NCBI GenBank assembly: GCA_910592205.1
Contig: CAJVPJ010000100.1
Span: 1 to 44,801 of the forward strand
Origin: Paraglomus occultum
Lineage: Eukaryota > Glomeromycota > Glomeromycetes > Paraglomerales > Paraglomeraceae
Direction of reading: 5' to 3'
DNA length: 44,801 nt
The translations under genes were made by a program, and so were the position numbers. Positions 43,490-44,801 of the stretch are shown piece by piece; within the stretch, counting starts at the first letter, position 1; each line of letters starts with the position of its first letter. The notes beneath the pieces were generated by a model. That model was not told the DNA's origin. It saw nothing but the letters and a program-made list of their open reading frames with translations, and did not search any database.

Positions 43490-43843
43490 TTACCTCAATG
43501 GTCTTTTTCCGCGGGTTGTTCTTCGAAGATAAAAATTTCGTATTGTAGAAGCCGCAACAGCTTTTTCTTTAAGTAATTTATAAATTTCGAACGCCATGTT
43601 GTTAAATGAGAATTTTGGATCCGATTCGGTTCTTTTATCATATAATTTTCTCAAATCGTTCCACAACGTCTCGATATCTGGCAGATAATTTTTGTTCGTG
43701 TTTGCTAACTTTCTGGACTTCATAGTCTTTGTTAATATTTCCATGTTGTGGAGTTGGCTATTATAATTTATGCCATTTAGCAACAGGCCGAGAACGAAGC
43801 CAATAAATACTCCAAAAAGAAATTCGCTTACGAACGTAAGCAT
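43490..43843 (-). CDS. Small membrane-anchored protein, 117 residues
   Basis: Starts MLTFVSEFLFGVFIGFVLGL: one N-terminal membrane helix or uncleaved signal at about residues 4-24. The soluble part is helical (DIETLWNDLRKLYDKRTE) and ends in FNNMAFEIYKLL, KAVAASTIRNFYLRRT and a basic tail. The segment STIRNFYLRR recalls a helix-turn-helix-like motif of small lineage-specific families, but I cannot name one. The single exon and protein-like composition support a real gene. Confidence 0.5.
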   Translation of the reverse strand: MLTFVSEFLFGVFIGFVLGLLLNGINYNSQLHNMEILTKTMKSRKLANTNKNYLPDIETLWNDLRKLYDKRTESDPKFSFNNMAFEIYKLLKEKAVAASTIRNFYLRRTTRGKRPLR

Positions 43844-44004
43844 TTTTGTAGGTGTTATCGGTGGTGGAAGTCGTCAGATTTGTTTTGTTACTTTAAACGA
43901 TGTATCAATATTATTTCAACGATATTAATTGCGTTGTGGTTGTTAACCGGCGCTGTTTTTATAATAAAATATCTGTTTGTTCATCATACGCTGCGGATGA
44001 TCAC

Positions 44005-44801
44005 TAAACAAACGTGAATTTCTGCGCGACGTTGGACAGGGCGGATGCGGCGTTGAAGAAGTTTCAGGAGTCGAAGTATCGGGGAGAAAGGCTGGACGAG
44101 TTGAGGGATAAGAAGGAGCGGGGGGATCTCGATGCGAGGGAGGAAACAGGGCTGGAGTGGCGTGCGAAGGAGGAGACAGAGCCGTGAATCTGTGTAGGAA
44201 GCGCGTGGATATGTGTACAGAGGAGTGGCTCAAAAGCAAAGAGGACTTGCGGCAAGCGAGGACTCAGACAGGTAACGACTTTGTGACTCGGGCGTTGGGG
44301 ACAGATTAGTGTGTACATAGAGCAGAGTAGACGGAGTAGTATGGGCTGTAATATAGTTGTATCGGGAAAACTTATAGCATATAGCTTTTTGTTCATGATT
44401 CTGTGCTGCGTTCCTAAAACACGCACATGGTTTCTATGAGGAATTGGATTTGGGTGCAGCAAATATGTTTGCCATCCGTTCTGCCTCATTTATCTGACGC
44501 TGCTCGCTTTCGCTTTCCATTTCTGACACATAACTTTGCTTATAATCACCCTCAAGATGTCGAGCAAATCGCCGCCGTTGAACCTGGCTCTCGCAAGCGA
44601 AAGAGGGAAGACGGTTAGTATAACTTAAAGTGCAAGAAAGAAGGTATAGGATATATAATCAAAAATTTTCTTATAGAGCAAGCGGAGCTCGTAACGAACC
44701 TCCTCAACATGGATGCTCCTTCAAAACTACCCCAGGAGGCTGTGGGTAATTGTTGCAGTAACGTGACTCTGTATTACATCTCTGTCCTGTTAAAATCGTT
44801 G
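44005..44801 (+). pseudogene. Partial, probably decayed coding region at the right edge
   Basis: This stretch is richer in GC than the rest of the window. From about 44035 a frame reads as a charged coiled coil (LDRADAALKKFQESKYRGER, then KKERGDLDAREETGLEWRAK) and stops at 44187; the neighbouring frame goes on with NLCRKRVDMCTEEWLKSKED up to a donor at 44272, which suggests a one-base shift. Later, VEQIAAVEPGSRKRKRED, a likely nuclear localisation signal, runs to a donor at 44616, and the next exon (from 44676) reads EQAELVTNLLNMDAPSKLPQ in phase. The gene leaves the window. It may be a member of a multi-copy family; I do not recognise it. Confidence 0.4.

Overview
The window looks like nuclear DNA of an early-diverging fungus, most likely an arbuscular mycorrhizal fungus (Glomeromycotina). 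The reasons: AT-rich intergenic DNA with transposon debris; genes cut by many short GT-AG introns (mostly 50-170 bases); a fungal ER-retention signal (HDEL); and gene families that are expanded in this lineage, namely TKL-type kinases with Sel1 repeats or zinc-ribbon linkers and F-box proteins. The assignment is an inference; no rRNA or tRNA gene was seen that could settle it.

Layout. 1-5.8 kb: transposon graveyard (pogo/Tigger-like end, decayed Ty3/gypsy integrase, a decayed multi-copy-type gene, short palindromes, another pogo-like end). 5.8-10.25 kb (+): a 17-exon gene for a ~1040-residue helical protein I cannot name. 10.8-12.1 kb (-): a two-helix membrane protein whose last two exons are a tandem duplication. 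12.1-14.3 kb: spacer with small ORFs. 14.4-16.0 kb (+): chorismate synthase (ARO2). 16.2-20.1 kb (-): the ER Hsp70-like chaperone LHS1/GRP170. 20.3-21.7 kb (+): GUCD1-like protein, divergent from LHS1 across a microsatellite. 22.0-23.6 kb (-): arginine-specific carbamoyl-phosphate synthase small subunit (CPA1), preceded by a spliced 24-residue uORF that matches the arginine attenuator peptide. 25.0-25.8 kb: a small unrecognised gene. 27.0-27.9 kb (-): F-box protein. 28.4-31.3 kb (+): diflavin reductase TAH18/NDOR1. 32.1-34.2 kb (-): a predicted pseudokinase with an MLKL-like N-terminal helical domain and C-terminal Sel1 repeats. 34.8-35.8 kb (-): PPxY-bearing membrane protein. 35.8-39.7 kb: mostly empty, with a MITE-like inverted repeat. 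39.7-42.1 kb (+): a TKL-type kinase preceded by tandem decayed kinase N-lobe/zinc-ribbon modules, with catalytic residues lost and one frameshift. 42.1-44.8 kb: repeats, a small membrane protein and a partial gene at the right edge.

Housekeeping genes (ARO2, LHS1, CPA1, TAH18) show intact motifs and consistent splice phases. I worked out their exon boundaries by hand by matching phase across each junction; where this failed I say so. The most interesting content is the CPA1 attenuator uORF and the two kinase-like genes, which seem to have lost catalysis by separate routes. There is no operon structure; neighbouring genes do not form one pathway.
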